From positions 1,364,001 to 1,428,000 of the forward strand of contig OZ254179.1 of assembly GCA_965268675.1 (NCBI GenBank): DNA of 64,000 nt, read 5' to 3'. How positions within the stretch are numbered: the first letter of the stretch is position 1; each line of letters starts with the position of its first letter. Below the pieces are notes generated by a model, which worked only from the letters and a program-made list of their open reading frames with translations, ran no database searches and was not told the DNA's origin. This stretch comes from AAA044-D11 sp009705075. GTDB taxonomy: Bacteria > Actinomycetota > Actinomycetes > Nanopelagicales > Nanopelagicaceae. Positions 27,121 through 35,476 of this stretch are shown in pieces. Position numbers and translations under genes: made by a program.

Positions 27121-28400
27121 ATGAAGTCCCTTACAGAAATAGTTTGATCACGGCCAGGTCCGACTCCGATTGCACTTATTGGCGCTTCGGAAATCTTCTC
27201 TAAATAACTAACGTAAGCCTGGGCATTTGCGGGTAGATCGCTAAATTTGCGAGCACCTGAAATATCTTCAGACCAACCTGGTAGATATTCGTAAATTGGT
27301 TTTGCGTGGTGGAAATCTGTTTGTGAAGCTGGAAGTTCATCAACACGTTCGCCATCGATTTCATATGCAACACAAACTGGAATTTTCTCCCAGCCAGTTA
27401 ATACATCAAGCTTTGTTAAGAAGAAATCAGTAAGTCCGTTTACACGAACTGCATAGCGCGCAATCGGTGCGTCATACCAACCGCAACGACGGGCGCGACC
27501 AGTAGTAACACCAACTTCGCCGCCAATACGGCGCAACGCTTCGCCATCTTCATCAAACAATTCAGTTGGGAATGGACCCGAACCAACGCGAGTTGTGTAA
27601 GCCTTAACAATTCCAATTACACGAGTGATCTTTGTTGGTCCGATTCCAGAACCAGTTGACGCACCGCCTGCAGTTGGATTTGATGATGTAACGAATGGAT
27701 ATGTTCCGTGATCGACGTCGAGAAGAGTTCCTTGGGAACCTTCTAGAAGTACGGTTTTACCTGCCTTTAACGCTTTATCTAGAAGCAGCGCAGTGTCTGT
27801 TACATACGGCCGCAAGATTTCGGCATAGGCCAAATATTCAGCCAAGACTTCTTCAATCTCGATACCTTTGCGATTGAAAACTTTAATTAAAACTTGGTTC
27901 TTATCGCGAAGTGCGCCTTCAATTTTTTGACGCAGGATTGAAGGATCAAATAGATCTTGCACGCGAATTCCAATGCGATTTATTTTGTCGGCATAAGCTG
28001 GCCCAATTCCGCGACCTGTTGTTCCGATCTTTGAATTACCTAGGAAGCGCTCTGAAACTTTATCGATGGTGCGGTGATAAGGCGTGATCAAATGTGCGTT
28101 GGTGCTTATCTTTAACTTTGAAGTATCGATACCGCGTTCGTTCAAACCCTTGATTTCTTCAAGTAGAACAGATGGGTCAATTACAACACCGTTGCCAATT
28201 ACTGGAACCACGTTCGGTGACAAGATTCCAGATGGTAATAAGTGCAAGGCATATTTTTGATCACCGATTACAACTGTGTGGCCGGCATTGTTTCCGCCTT
28301 GATAGCGAACAACATAATCAACGCGGTCACCAAGTAAATCGGTGGCTTTACCTTTTCCTTCATCGCCCCATTGGGCACCGAGCAGAACTAGAGCTGGCAT
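27117..28400 (-). CDS. purA: Adenylosuccinate synthetase
   Basis: A 427-residue GTP-dependent enzyme converting IMP and aspartate to adenylosuccinate. QWGDEGKGKATDLLG is the P-loop with catalytic Asp, GGNNAGHTVV has the catalytic His, and GTTGRGIGPAYADK and GRARRCGWYD follow. Its inclusion with de novo genes commits this operon to AMP. It abuts fba with no gap. Confidence 0.98.
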   Translation of the reverse strand: MPALVLLGAQWGDEGKGKATDLLGDRVDYVVRYQGGNNAGHTVVIGDQKYALHLLPSGILSPNVVPVIGNGVVIDPSVLLEEIKGLNERGIDTSKLKISTNAHLITPYHRTIDKVSERFLGNSKIGTTGRGIGPAYADKINRIGIRVQDLFDPSILRQKIEGALRDKNQVLIKVFNRKGIEIEEVLAEYLAYAEILRPYVTDTALLLDKALKAGKTVLLEGSQGTLLDVDHGTYPFVTSSNPTAGGASTGSGIGPTKITRVIGIVKAYTTRVGSGPFPTELFDEDGEALRRIGGEVGVTTGRARRCGWYDAPIARYAVRVNGLTDFFLTKLDVLTGWEKIPVCVAYEIDGERVDELPASQTDFHHAKPIYEYLPGWSEDISGARKFSDLPANAQAYVSYLEKISEAPISAIGVGPGRDQTISVRDFI

Positions 28401-29435
28401 TTAGGCCCGTAATGAAGTGCCGGTTGAACGGAGATCTTCGCAAGCAAGAACAACTCTTGCAGCAATACCGGCTTCTGCTGCTTTGCCCCATGCGCGTGGA
28501 TCGTATGCCTTCTTATTTCCAACTTCGCCATCAATCTTTAGAACGCCGTCATAATTCTTCATCATGTGGTCAACGATTGGGCGAGTAAATGCATATTGGG
28601 TATCGGTATCGATATTCATCTTAATTACACCATAATCAAGGGCTTCGCGGATCTCAGAAAGTAATGAGCCTGAACCACCATGGAATACCAAGTCCATTGG
28701 CTTTGAACCAGCAGCAAGACCATGCTTTGCAGCAACGGCATCTTGAAGAGTTTTTAGAATTGCAGGTTGTAGAACAACGTTGCCTGGCTTGTAAACACCG
28801 TGAACGTTTCCGAATGTTGCCGCAACCATGTAGCGACCACGTTCGCCCATTCCCAGAGTTTCAACTGTCATAAGTGCATCTTCAGGTGTGGAATACAACT
28901 TTGCATCATGCTTTGCTTCGATGCCATCTTCTTCGCCACCAACAACACCAATTTCAATTTCAAGAAGAGTGCGAGCTGCAGCTGACTTTGTAATTAGCTC
29001 ATCTGCGATTGACATGTTCTCTGGCATTGAAACTGCAGAGCCATCCCACATGTGTGAGTTAAACAATGGACCCTTGCCAGATTTGATTCTTTCGGCGCCG
29101 ATATCAAGTAGCGGACGCATGAAGCCATCTAACTTTTCTACTGGGCAGTGATCGGTGTGTATTGCAATATTTACGTTGTAATTCTTCGCAACAATGTGTG
29201 CGTATTCGGCGAGCGCAACTGCGCCATCAACCATATTTTTAACTGTGGAACCTGAAAGGTATTCCGCTCCGCCCCAAGAGATTTGGACGATGCCGTCAGA
29301 TTTTGCTTCTGCAAATCCACGAATTGCTCCGATTAACGTTTGTGATGATGAGACGTTGATTGCCGGATATGCAAAAGCTTTTGCTTTCGCGCGATCCAAC
29401 ATTTCGGCATAAATTTCCGGGGTTGCTATTGGCAT
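28401..29435 (-). CDS. fba: Class II fructose-bisphosphate aldolase
   Basis: A 344-residue zinc-dependent aldolase. IAIHTDHCPVEK holds zinc- and substrate-binding residues, TFGNVHGVYKPGNV contains another zinc His, and LVFHGGSGS binds phosphate. I start it at ATG 29435 (MPIATPEIYAEML), which has GGGAG upstream; further in-frame sequence upstream reads as noncoding. It is the first gene of the purine superoperon, with no spacer before purA, which ties glycolytic carbon flux to nucleotide synthesis at the transcript level. Confidence 0.96.
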   Translation of the reverse strand: MPIATPEIYAEMLDRAKAKAFAYPAINVSSSQTLIGAIRGFAEAKSDGIVQISWGGAEYLSGSTVKNMVDGAVALAEYAHIVAKNYNVNIAIHTDHCPVEKLDGFMRPLLDIGAERIKSGKGPLFNSHMWDGSAVSMPENMSIADELITKSAAARTLLEIEIGVVGGEEDGIEAKHDAKLYSTPEDALMTVETLGMGERGRYMVAATFGNVHGVYKPGNVVLQPAILKTLQDAVAAKHGLAAGSKPMDLVFHGGSGSLLSEIREALDYGVIKMNIDTDTQYAFTRPIVDHMMKNYDGVLKIDGEVGNKKAYDPRAWGKAAEAGIAARVVLACEDLRSTGTSLRA

Positions 29436-29868
29436 TTTCTTCTCCCAAATCGAGTGGCTTATTACTAAGGCTGGCGTAAATCTCTGGCCGGGCACTTCGA
29501 TGGGCTGCGGTGAGGCTTACGGCATATCCCACCACATTTTGGGGCGGATTGGAAAACCGTGCGCTTAGCGGCGCGGGTTAATGCATCCCAAGGAAGGTAA
29601 GTAGGTGATCTATGCCCATCACCCCGAGATTGCTGTGAAGGAACATTTTCCCAACCCTACCCAAAGCCTTGATAGCCATGGTCAGAACGTGCAGATTTGT
29701 GATTGTAGATATAAAGAATCCCAAGTGTTTCTCCTTAGTTAGTTAATCTGTTGAATTGTTTTGATTGCATGTGAAAGATAGAGAAATTGCCCGAATTTAA
29801 TTGAGGAAGAAGAAAAAACTTGGACAAAGTTATGGTGTGCAAAACTCTTGGCTGGTAATCTTGAAAAC
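29436..29868. other. Divergent fba/acs intergenic region, 433 bp, no assigned gene
   Basis: The longest unexplained spacer here. It must contain the divergent promoters of the purine superoperon and acs. I see an inverted repeat GGTGAT-N8-ATCACC (29604-29623). A minus-strand 33-codon frame ending near 29581 (MAIKALGRVGKM...) has no ribosome-binding site. No riboswitch, tRNA or terminator fold was recognised. A regulatory RNA or a decayed gene is possible but not shown. Confidence 0.5.
29856..29861 (+). promoter_or_regulatory. -10 hexamer of leaderless acs
   Basis: TAATCT lies 7 nt before ATG 29869; no Shine-Dalgarno is visible. Confidence 0.45.
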
Positions 29869-31821
29869 ATGACGACTCTTGAAAACCTTGGCTCCGAAGA
29901 TCGCACATTTCCTCCGTCCGCCGAATTCGCTGGTGATGCAAATGCCAAAGCTGAGATGTATGTTCGTGCAAAAACTGATCGGTTAAAGTTTTGGGAAGAG
30001 GCTGCAGAGGCTCTGCATTGGGAGAAAAAGTGGGACCGAGTTTTAGATTGGCAAATTCCATTTGCTAAGTGGTTTGTTGGTGGAAAAATAAATGCTTGCT
30101 ACAACGCGCTAGACCGAAATGTTTTAGAAGGTCGCGGCGATCGAGTTGCATTTTATTTTGAGGGTGAACCTGGTGATACCCGCAAAATTACTTACTCTGA
30201 TCTCTTGCGAGACGTTTCAAAACTTGCAAATGCATTAACTGAAATTGGAATTACTTCAGGGGACCGCGTTGCAATTTATATGCCGATGATTCCTGAAGCT
30301 GCAATTGCAATGTTGGCTTGCGCGCGAATCGGGGCCATGCACTCAGTTATCTTTGGAGGCTTCTCAGCTGATGCAGTCACGGTTCGAAATAATGATGCCC
30401 AAGCAAAATTAGTTATCACTGCTGATGGCGGCTTTAGAAAAGGTGCGCCATTTGCCCTTAAGCCAACGGTTGATACTGCACTTGAAAAATCGCCGACGGT
30501 TGAGAAGGTCTTAGTTGTAAAGCGCACGGGCCAGGAAATTACGATGAAAGATGGTCGAGATATTTGGTGGCATGACATCGTTGATCGCCAATCAGATAAA
30601 CATGTTGCTCAAGGTTTCGATAGCGAGCATGGCTTATTTATTCTTTATACTTCAGGGACAACTGCAAAGCCAAAAGGTATTTATCACACGACCGGTGGCT
30701 ATTTAACGCAGGCTGCATTTACCCACAAAATGGTCTTTGATCTAAAGCCAGAGACAGATGTTTATTGGTGCACTGCCGATATTGGTTGGATTACCGGCCA
30801 TTCATATGTTGTTTATGGTCCGCTGATAAATGGCGCGACTCAAGTTATGTATGAAGGAACTCCAGATACACCAAGCAAATCACGAATGTTCGAGATCATT
30901 GAAAAATACAAGGTTTCAATTCTTTACACCGCGCCAACCTTGATCCGTACTTGGATGAAGTGGGGAGATGAATTTCCAAATGGATCTGACCTCTCATCGC
31001 TTCGCTTACTTGGATCTGTTGGTGAACCAATCAATCCTGAAGCATGGATGTGGTACCGCGAAGTTATTGGTGGAAATCGTTGCCCAATTGTTGATACTTG
31101 GTGGCAGACCGAAACTGGCGCGATCATGATTTCACCACTTCCTGGTGTTACAGAAACAAAACCAGGGTCTGCAATGCGCGCGATTCCTGGAATTAGTGCC
31201 CGTGTATTAGATGAAACTGGTGCTGAAGTTCCACTTGGTGGCGGCGGATATCTTTCATTAACCGAACCTTGGCCATCAATGCTCCGAGGAATTTGGGGCG
31301 AAGAAGAACGCTACAAAGAAACTTATTGGTCTCGCTTTGAAGGAAAGTACTTCGCTGGCGACGGTGCAAAAGTTGATAGCGACGGCGCAATCTGGTTGCT
31401 CGGTCGCGTTGATGATGTAATGAATGTTTCAGGTCACCGAATTTCAACTACGGAAGTTGAATCAGCGCTTGTATCTCATGAATCTGTCGCTGAGGCTGCA
31501 GTTGTAGGAGCAAAGGATGAAATGACGGGCCAAGGAATTGTGGCCTTCGTAATTTTGCGCGGTGGTATCGAACATTTAGATGGCGATGCTTTGGTAAAAC
31601 AATTGCGTGATCACGTCACGAAAGAGATTGGTGCAATAGCAAGGCCACGTCAGATTGTTGTTGTTGCTGAACTTCCAAAGACCCGAAGTGGAAAAATTAT
31701 GCGTCGTTTGCTGCAAGATGTAGCTGAAAATCGATCTGTTGGAGATTCAACGACACTTGCTGATCCAAATATTATGAAGTTAATCAGTGAAGGCTTGAAA
31801 GCTGGAAAGAGCGAAGATTAA
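29869..31821 (+). CDS. acs: Acetyl-CoA synthetase
   Basis: A 650-residue AMP-forming acyl-CoA synthetase that activates acetate. LYTSGTTAKPKGIYH near residue 260 is the ATP-binding P-loop and DTWWQTETG near 410 the adenylate motif. VDDVMNVSGHRIST marks the hinge, and RSGKIMRRLL carries the acetylation-regulated Lys. Full-length for Acs. ATG 29869 is chosen over TTG 29848 because a -10 box sits 7 nt upstream. Its stop shares the palindrome TTAA with the convergent mini-gene. Confidence 0.96.
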   Translation: MTTLENLGSEDRTFPPSAEFAGDANAKAEMYVRAKTDRLKFWEEAAEALHWEKKWDRVLDWQIPFAKWFVGGKINACYNALDRNVLEGRGDRVAFYFEGEPGDTRKITYSDLLRDVSKLANALTEIGITSGDRVAIYMPMIPEAAIAMLACARIGAMHSVIFGGFSADAVTVRNNDAQAKLVITADGGFRKGAPFALKPTVDTALEKSPTVEKVLVVKRTGQEITMKDGRDIWWHDIVDRQSDKHVAQGFDSEHGLFILYTSGTTAKPKGIYHTTGGYLTQAAFTHKMVFDLKPETDVYWCTADIGWITGHSYVVYGPLINGATQVMYEGTPDTPSKSRMFEIIEKYKVSILYTAPTLIRTWMKWGDEFPNGSDLSSLRLLGSVGEPINPEAWMWYREVIGGNRCPIVDTWWQTETGAIMISPLPGVTETKPGSAMRAIPGISARVLDETGAEVPLGGGGYLSLTEPWPSMLRGIWGEEERYKETYWSRFEGKYFAGDGAKVDSDGAIWLLGRVDDVMNVSGHRISTTEVESALVSHESVAEAAVVGAKDEMTGQGIVAFVILRGGIEHLDGDALVKQLRDHVTKEIGAIARPRQIVVVAELPKTRSGKIMRRLLQDVAENRSVGDSTTLADPNIMKLISEGLKAGKSED

Positions 31822-31994
31822 TTCTTAGCAAATAGTTTGCTGAAAAATCCTGGGCCTTTTGGTTCAACTGGATCATTTTGATGACCTTGGCAGCGTTGTG
31901 ATTTAGGAACACCAGCCAGCGCTTCCTCGATATGGTTTCCACAACCACTCCATGTTGCCTTGCCGCATTTACGACAGGTTGCTTGACTACACAT
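31818..31994 (-). CDS. Tiny Cys-rich TWSGCG protein, second copy (58 aa)
   Basis: A 58-residue protein starting MCSQATCRKCGKATWSGCG, then HIEEALAGV and QRC, followed by a Pro/Gly linker and an amphipathic KLFAKN tail that the 688-801 paralogue lacks. About two thirds of residues match across the shared 36 positions, including all core cysteines and the HIEEAL motif. ATG 31994 has GAGGAAG upstream and overlaps the stop of the CoADR-rhodanese gene by 8 nt, so it is translated as part of the sulfane-sulfur operon. Metal or persulfide binding by its cysteines is a reasonable hypothesis only. Confidence 0.85.
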   Translation of the reverse strand: MCSQATCRKCGKATWSGCGNHIEEALAGVPKSQRCQGHQNDPVEPKGPGFFSKLFAKN

Positions 31995-33648
31995 TTACTT
32001 CCTCTTTCTCTTTGATTTCGGTATTTGGGTTATAAATGATTGCCGCTGGTGAATTAACCCAAGTGCGGTAACCGCCATCCAAGTTCTTTGCGTCTAGACC
32101 TAGTTCATTTAGCAACAGAGTTGCGGTGTGTCCACGCTGACCTACTTGGCATAGAACTAAAACGTCATTCGTTGGAACTTCACTAATACGTTCACGTAAT
32201 TCATCAACTGGAATATTGATTGCACCCGGAATTGAACCTGCGGCAAATTCAGACTTAGAGCGAACATCAAGCAGGTTGTGTCCGTTGGTTTGGTTCCATT
32301 GCAGAGTTTCAACTAGGCCAGAGATTTGATTTTCTGCGACATAGCCCAACATATTTACGGCATCTTTAGCTGAACCAAACGGTGGGGCATATGCAAGTTC
32401 AAGATCAGCAAGTTCCGGTGCTGTAATCCCGCCACGAATTGCAGTTGCGATTACATCTATGCGCTTATCAACGCCTTCATAGCCAACGCCTTGTGCGCCA
32501 TAAATTTCACCAGATTTTGCATCAAAGATTAACTTCAGCGCCATCTGTTCCGCACCTGGGTAATACCCGGCATGTGAACTTGGATGGGTATGAATAACTT
32601 TATAATTGCGACCCGAAGTAGAGAGTTTTCGCTCATTCCAACCCGTCGTTGCAATTGTTAACTCAAAAACTTTTACAATTGCGGTACCAATTGTTGGGAC
32701 GACTCGAACATCACGATCAAGAATATGATCTGCAACAACTCGGCCGTGTCGGTTTGCCAAATTTGCAAGAGGAACAAGAGTGGAAGTTCCGTCTAGCGCA
32801 TCTTTCTTCTGTGCTGCATCTCCGATTGCATAAATATCTGGATCGCTAGTCTGATTAAATTCATTTACATCAATGCCACCACGCTCGCCAATTGTTACTC
32901 CCGCACTTCTTGCAAGATCTACATCCGGTCGAACGCCTATTGCCATGATTACTAATTCTGCGTCAACATGTCGGCCGTCAGATAGCTCGACTGAATTTTC
33001 GCCAATCGCTACGACAGATTTACCTAGGAATAACTTGACGCCATTTCTTTCCAATTCAGTATGAACATAGGTTGCCATTTCAATATCAAGTGGTGCTAAT
33101 ACCTGTGGCGCTGCTTCCACTATCGAGGTCGCGATTCCTTTGTGGATTAAGTTTTCAGCGATTTCCACTCCAATAAATCCACCACCGATTACAACAGCGC
33201 TCTTAGGTTTTTCGTTAACTGCGAGGGCGATTCGTTCAACATCTTCAACGGTGCGAAGAACCATTGCTCGCTCTGAACCAGGAAAGTTGGGACGAATTGG
33301 AGAAGCTCCTGGGCTTAACACCAATTTGTCATAAGTTAATTCGTATTCCTCTTGGGTTTGAAGATTGCGAACTTTAATAGTTTTAAGGGCGCGATTTATA
33401 GAAAGTGCCTCGCTGCCTACTCGAACATCAAGGCGAAAACGTTTATGCAAACTTTCAGGAGTCTGAAGTAAGAGTGCATCTTCAGTTTCGATCACACCGC
33501 CTACGTAATATGGCAGTCCACAGTTTGCATACGAAACGTGGCCGCTCTTCTCTAGAACAATAATTTCTGCAGTTGCATCTAATCTACGAAGCCTTGTTGC
33601 AGCAGACATTCCACCTGCAACACCACCGACTATTACGATTTTTTTCAT
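31987..33648 (-). CDS. CoA-disulfide reductase/NADH persulfide reductase fused to rhodanese
   Basis: A 553-residue flavoprotein. Residues 1-445 form a pyridine-nucleotide disulfide oxidoreductase: FAD site VGGVAGGMSAATR, single active Cys43 in SYANCGLPYY, NAD site VIGGGFIGVEIAE and IYAIGDAA. A C-terminal rhodanese domain (about 455-540) has LLDVRSKSEF and catalytic loop CQVGQRG. This matches CoADR-Rhd/Npsr enzymes that reduce CoA disulfide or CoA/glutathione persulfides with NAD(P)H. The upstream genes are a CstR-like regulator and a rhodanese lipoprotein at 2-nt gaps, so sulfane-sulfur detoxification or use is the likely role. Confidence 0.9.
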   Translation of the reverse strand: MKKIVIVGGVAGGMSAATRLRRLDATAEIIVLEKSGHVSYANCGLPYYVGGVIETEDALLLQTPESLHKRFRLDVRVGSEALSINRALKTIKVRNLQTQEEYELTYDKLVLSPGASPIRPNFPGSERAMVLRTVEDVERIALAVNEKPKSAVVIGGGFIGVEIAENLIHKGIATSIVEAAPQVLAPLDIEMATYVHTELERNGVKLFLGKSVVAIGENSVELSDGRHVDAELVIMAIGVRPDVDLARSAGVTIGERGGIDVNEFNQTSDPDIYAIGDAAQKKDALDGTSTLVPLANLANRHGRVVADHILDRDVRVVPTIGTAIVKVFELTIATTGWNERKLSTSGRNYKVIHTHPSSHAGYYPGAEQMALKLIFDAKSGEIYGAQGVGYEGVDKRIDVIATAIRGGITAPELADLELAYAPPFGSAKDAVNMLGYVAENQISGLVETLQWNQTNGHNLLDVRSKSEFAAGSIPGAINIPVDELRERISEVPTNDVLVLCQVGQRGHTATLLLNELGLDAKNLDGGYRTWVNSPAAIIYNPNTEIKEKEEVNV

Positions 33649-33649
33649 T

Positions 33650-34039
33650 TTAATTATTCACCAATGTTTGACCTGCCGCGCTCCATGCGCCGATACCGCC
33701 TTCAAGATTGAATAGCGTTTTGAAACCAAGCTTTGACATCTCGGCTGTCGCAATTGCTGATCGACGGCCGCTATGACAATAAACAGCATATGTTTTTGAT
33801 TTATCTAACTTAGAAACGTCAGCGTTGAATTGCATGCCCTCAACGTCAATATTTATTGCATTTGCGATATGGCCAACCATGAATTCGCCAGGAGTTCTGA
33901 CATCAAGGACGACAACTGAAGAATCTGATGTGGTCTTTGCAAAATCAGACGCTCCTTGATTAGTAACCGAACTAGATGAAGAGCCGCATCCAGTTAGGAA
34001 CAGTGCCGAAATACTTAGGGCTACAATTAGTTTTTTCAT
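33650..34039 (-). CDS. Rhodanese-domain lipoprotein
   Basis: A 129-residue protein with a type II signal peptide whose lipobox LTGC places the lipidated Cys at 18. After a Ser-rich linker comes a rhodanese domain with VVLDVRTPGEFMVGHI near residue 43 and the active loop CHSGRRS (Cys88). Active-site Cys is kept, so it can carry sulfane sulfur outside the membrane. It is 1-2 nt from both neighbours in the CstR-like operon. It may pass persulfide sulfur towards the cytosolic CoADR-rhodanese, which is inference. Confidence 0.9.
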   Translation of the reverse strand: MKKLIVALSISALFLTGCGSSSSSVTNQGASDFAKTTSDSSVVVLDVRTPGEFMVGHIANAINIDVEGMQFNADVSKLDKSKTYAVYCHSGRRSAIATAEMSKLGFKTLFNLEGGIGAWSAAGQTLVNN

Positions 34040-34041
34040 TT

Positions 34042-34329
34042 TTACGCCAAACTTAGAAATAGTTTTTGAAGTTTTGCCGTTACGGCTTCCGAATCTGTTT
34101 TTCCTTCAACGATGCATTCTTTGAGGCTTGCGGAGATAAGCGTGAAAGCTGCGGTGTTAATTGCTTTACTCACTGCAGACATCTGAATAACAATCTCGTC
34201 GCAGTTGCGGCCATCTTCAAGCATCCGCGCAACGGCGCCAAGTTGTCCTTGGGCGCGCTTTACCCGCTTTGAGATCGCGGCTATCTGTTCTTGATCAGTT
34301 AGTACATGTGTTGCTTTCTTTGCAGTCAT
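34042..34329 (-). CDS. cstR: CsoR/CstR-family repressor, CstR-like (persulfide-sensing type)
   Basis: A 95-residue all-helical DUF156 regulator. The two sensing cysteines, Cys43 (RNCDEIV) and Cys72 (KECIVEG), are 29 apart as in CsoR and CstR. The His that copper-sensing CsoR carries 4 residues before the second Cys is Ser68 here, so Cu(I) binding is unlikely and CstR-type persulfide sensing is favoured. Start ATG 34329 has GGAGG 5 nt upstream. It heads an operon of rhodanese genes and has a palindromic operator in its own promoter, implying autorepression relieved by sulfane sulfur. Confidence 0.85.
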   Translation of the reverse strand: MTAKKATHVLTDQEQIAAISKRVKRAQGQLGAVARMLEDGRNCDEIVIQMSAVSKAINTAAFTLISASLKECIVEGKTDSEAVTAKLQKLFLSLA

Positions 34330-34356
34330 AAGTGCCTCCACTCGCTATTTGTCTTT

Positions 34357-34386
34357 ACTTTACTATACCCCTAGGGGTATCGTCAA
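34357..34386 (-). promoter_or_regulatory. cstR promoter with embedded 16-bp operator
   Basis: On the minus strand, -35 TTGACG (34386-34381) and -10 TAAAGT (34362-34357) are separated by 18 bp. The spacer holds a perfect palindrome ATACCCCTAGGGGTAT (34365-34380), the GC-flanked type recognised by CsoR/CstR proteins. Binding there would block RNA polymerase. Confidence 0.8.
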
Positions 34387-34389
34387 TTC

Positions 34390-34406
34390 CGCTAGATGAT
34401 CTAGCG
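34390..34406. promoter_or_regulatory. Second perfect palindrome in the cstR/DUF2202 spacer
   Basis: CGCTAGAT-G-ATCTAGCG has 8-bp arms around one base. It lies between the cstR operator and the DUF2202 start and could be another regulator site or a 5'-UTR hairpin. Confidence 0.6.
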
Positions 34407-34428
34407 AACGTCGTTATTCGGAGTAAAA

Positions 34429-34929
34429 ATGAGAAAGAAATTAGTAGCCTCTGGAATAGTTTTGGCCCTAGCAATAGGCCCAATCGCACAAGTTTCGGCA
34501 GCAACACTTCCTGCTGCAACCAAGGCGTCACTGATATTTATGGTTGAAGAGGAGAAGTTAGCGCGAGATGTGTATACAACTCTTTATGCAAAGACGGGTC
34601 TTCGTCAATTTGCAAATATCAATAAAGCAGAGCAGACACATATGGATTTAATGAGAGGTTTGTTGAAGACATACGGAATTAAGGATCCAACGGTTGGAAA
34701 AGCGGTTGGAAAGTTCAACAACGCTTCGCTGACCGCTCTATATAAGAAGTTAATCGCCGATGGTGGCGTTTCACTTGTGGCGGCACTTAATGCAGGTATC
34801 GCAGTTGAAAAGAAAGATATTGCTGATATCGACAAGATTCTAAAAGTTACACAACCCGCAGATGTAAAACTAGTATTTGATCGATTGATTGCTGGTTCAT
34901 ACAATCATCTAGCTGCATTTACTAGATAA
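34429..34929 (+). CDS. Secreted DUF2202 ferritin-like protein
   Basis: A 166-residue protein with a signal peptide (MRKKLVAS, hydrophobic core, cleavage near VSAA-T). The mature part is a DUF2202 helical domain: IFMVEEEKLARDVYTTLYAKTG, then NKAEQTHMDLMRGLLK. The E-E-K..D and E-x2-H pattern resembles a di-iron ferritin-like site, but activity is unproven. Shine-Dalgarno GGAG precedes ATG. It is divergent from the CstR-like operon and shares its operator region, so it may be co-regulated. A strong terminator follows. Confidence 0.85.
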   Translation: MRKKLVASGIVLALAIGPIAQVSAATLPAATKASLIFMVEEEKLARDVYTTLYAKTGLRQFANINKAEQTHMDLMRGLLKTYGIKDPTVGKAVGKFNNASLTALYKKLIADGGVSLVAALNAGIAVEKKDIADIDKILKVTQPADVKLVFDRLIAGSYNHLAAFTR

Positions 34930-34950
34930 ACTAGAAAACTAAATTAGGTG

Positions 34951-34985
34951 AAAAAGCCACCACAAAACCTTAGTGGTGGCTTTTT
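34951..34985. terminator. Bidirectional intrinsic terminator
   Basis: AAAAAGCCACCAC and GTGGTGGCTTTTT form a perfect 13-bp stem around an 9-nt loop, flanked by A-run and T-run, so it can end both the DUF2202 and the CvpA-operon transcripts. Confidence 0.95.
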
Positions 34986-35476
34986 CATTTTCTAATATTA
35001 TCGATCTTCTCTGTAACGTTTTTAATGAGTGATGGCGTGTATTTATCAATCTCTTTATAGATGCCACTCGATGGAATATTCTTATCGGCCCACTGCCATG
35101 GTGTTGCAAGACAGATTGTGGCAATTAAATAGAGCATTAGCGCCGACCTAATTACTGAGAAGGCTGCGCCAAGTAAGGAATCTAGCCACTTCAAAGGTCC
35201 AAAAAGAATTAAGTTGTGAAATAGCTTCGCTATTTTGGTAAACAGCCACTGACCTATTGATGCACCAACTGAAATAGCAAGAAGTAACAGGGCAAATTTC
35301 CCAAATACATTCTGCCAATCTTGCAAGTAATTCCAACCCGCGGCTAAGCCAAGAACGCCACCACCGATATATCCCACCATTGAAAATATAGATTTTAAAA
35401 ATCCTGCGCGATAGCCCCGGATAAATGCACCAAGGATTAGTAGAGCCAAAAGAGCGTCTACCCAGTTATATCTCAT
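34985..35476 (-). CDS. CvpA-family membrane protein
   Basis: A 163-residue protein with four transmembrane helices. The first, VDALLALLILGAFIRGYRAGFLKSI, carries the RG-x-x-x-GF motif of CvpA (colicin V production) proteins. In mycobacteria the equivalent position near nth holds MarP, a CvpA-like membrane domain fused to a trypsin-like protease (from memory); here only the membrane part exists. Its start overlaps the TlpA-like gene by 4 nt. Function in this form is unknown. Confidence 0.82.
   Translation of the reverse strand: MRYNWVDALLALLILGAFIRGYRAGFLKSIFSMVGYIGGGVLGLAAGWNYLQDWQNVFGKFALLLLAISVGASIGQWLFTKIAKLFHNLILFGPLKWLDSLLGAAFSVIRSALMLYLIATICLATPWQWADKNIPSSGIYKEIDKYTPSLIKNVTEKIDNIRK

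Noticed and set aside
29581..29680. 33-codon minus-strand frame in the fba/acs spacer
   Set aside because: No ribosome-binding site, no paralogue or family resemblance; kept only as a comment on the spacer.
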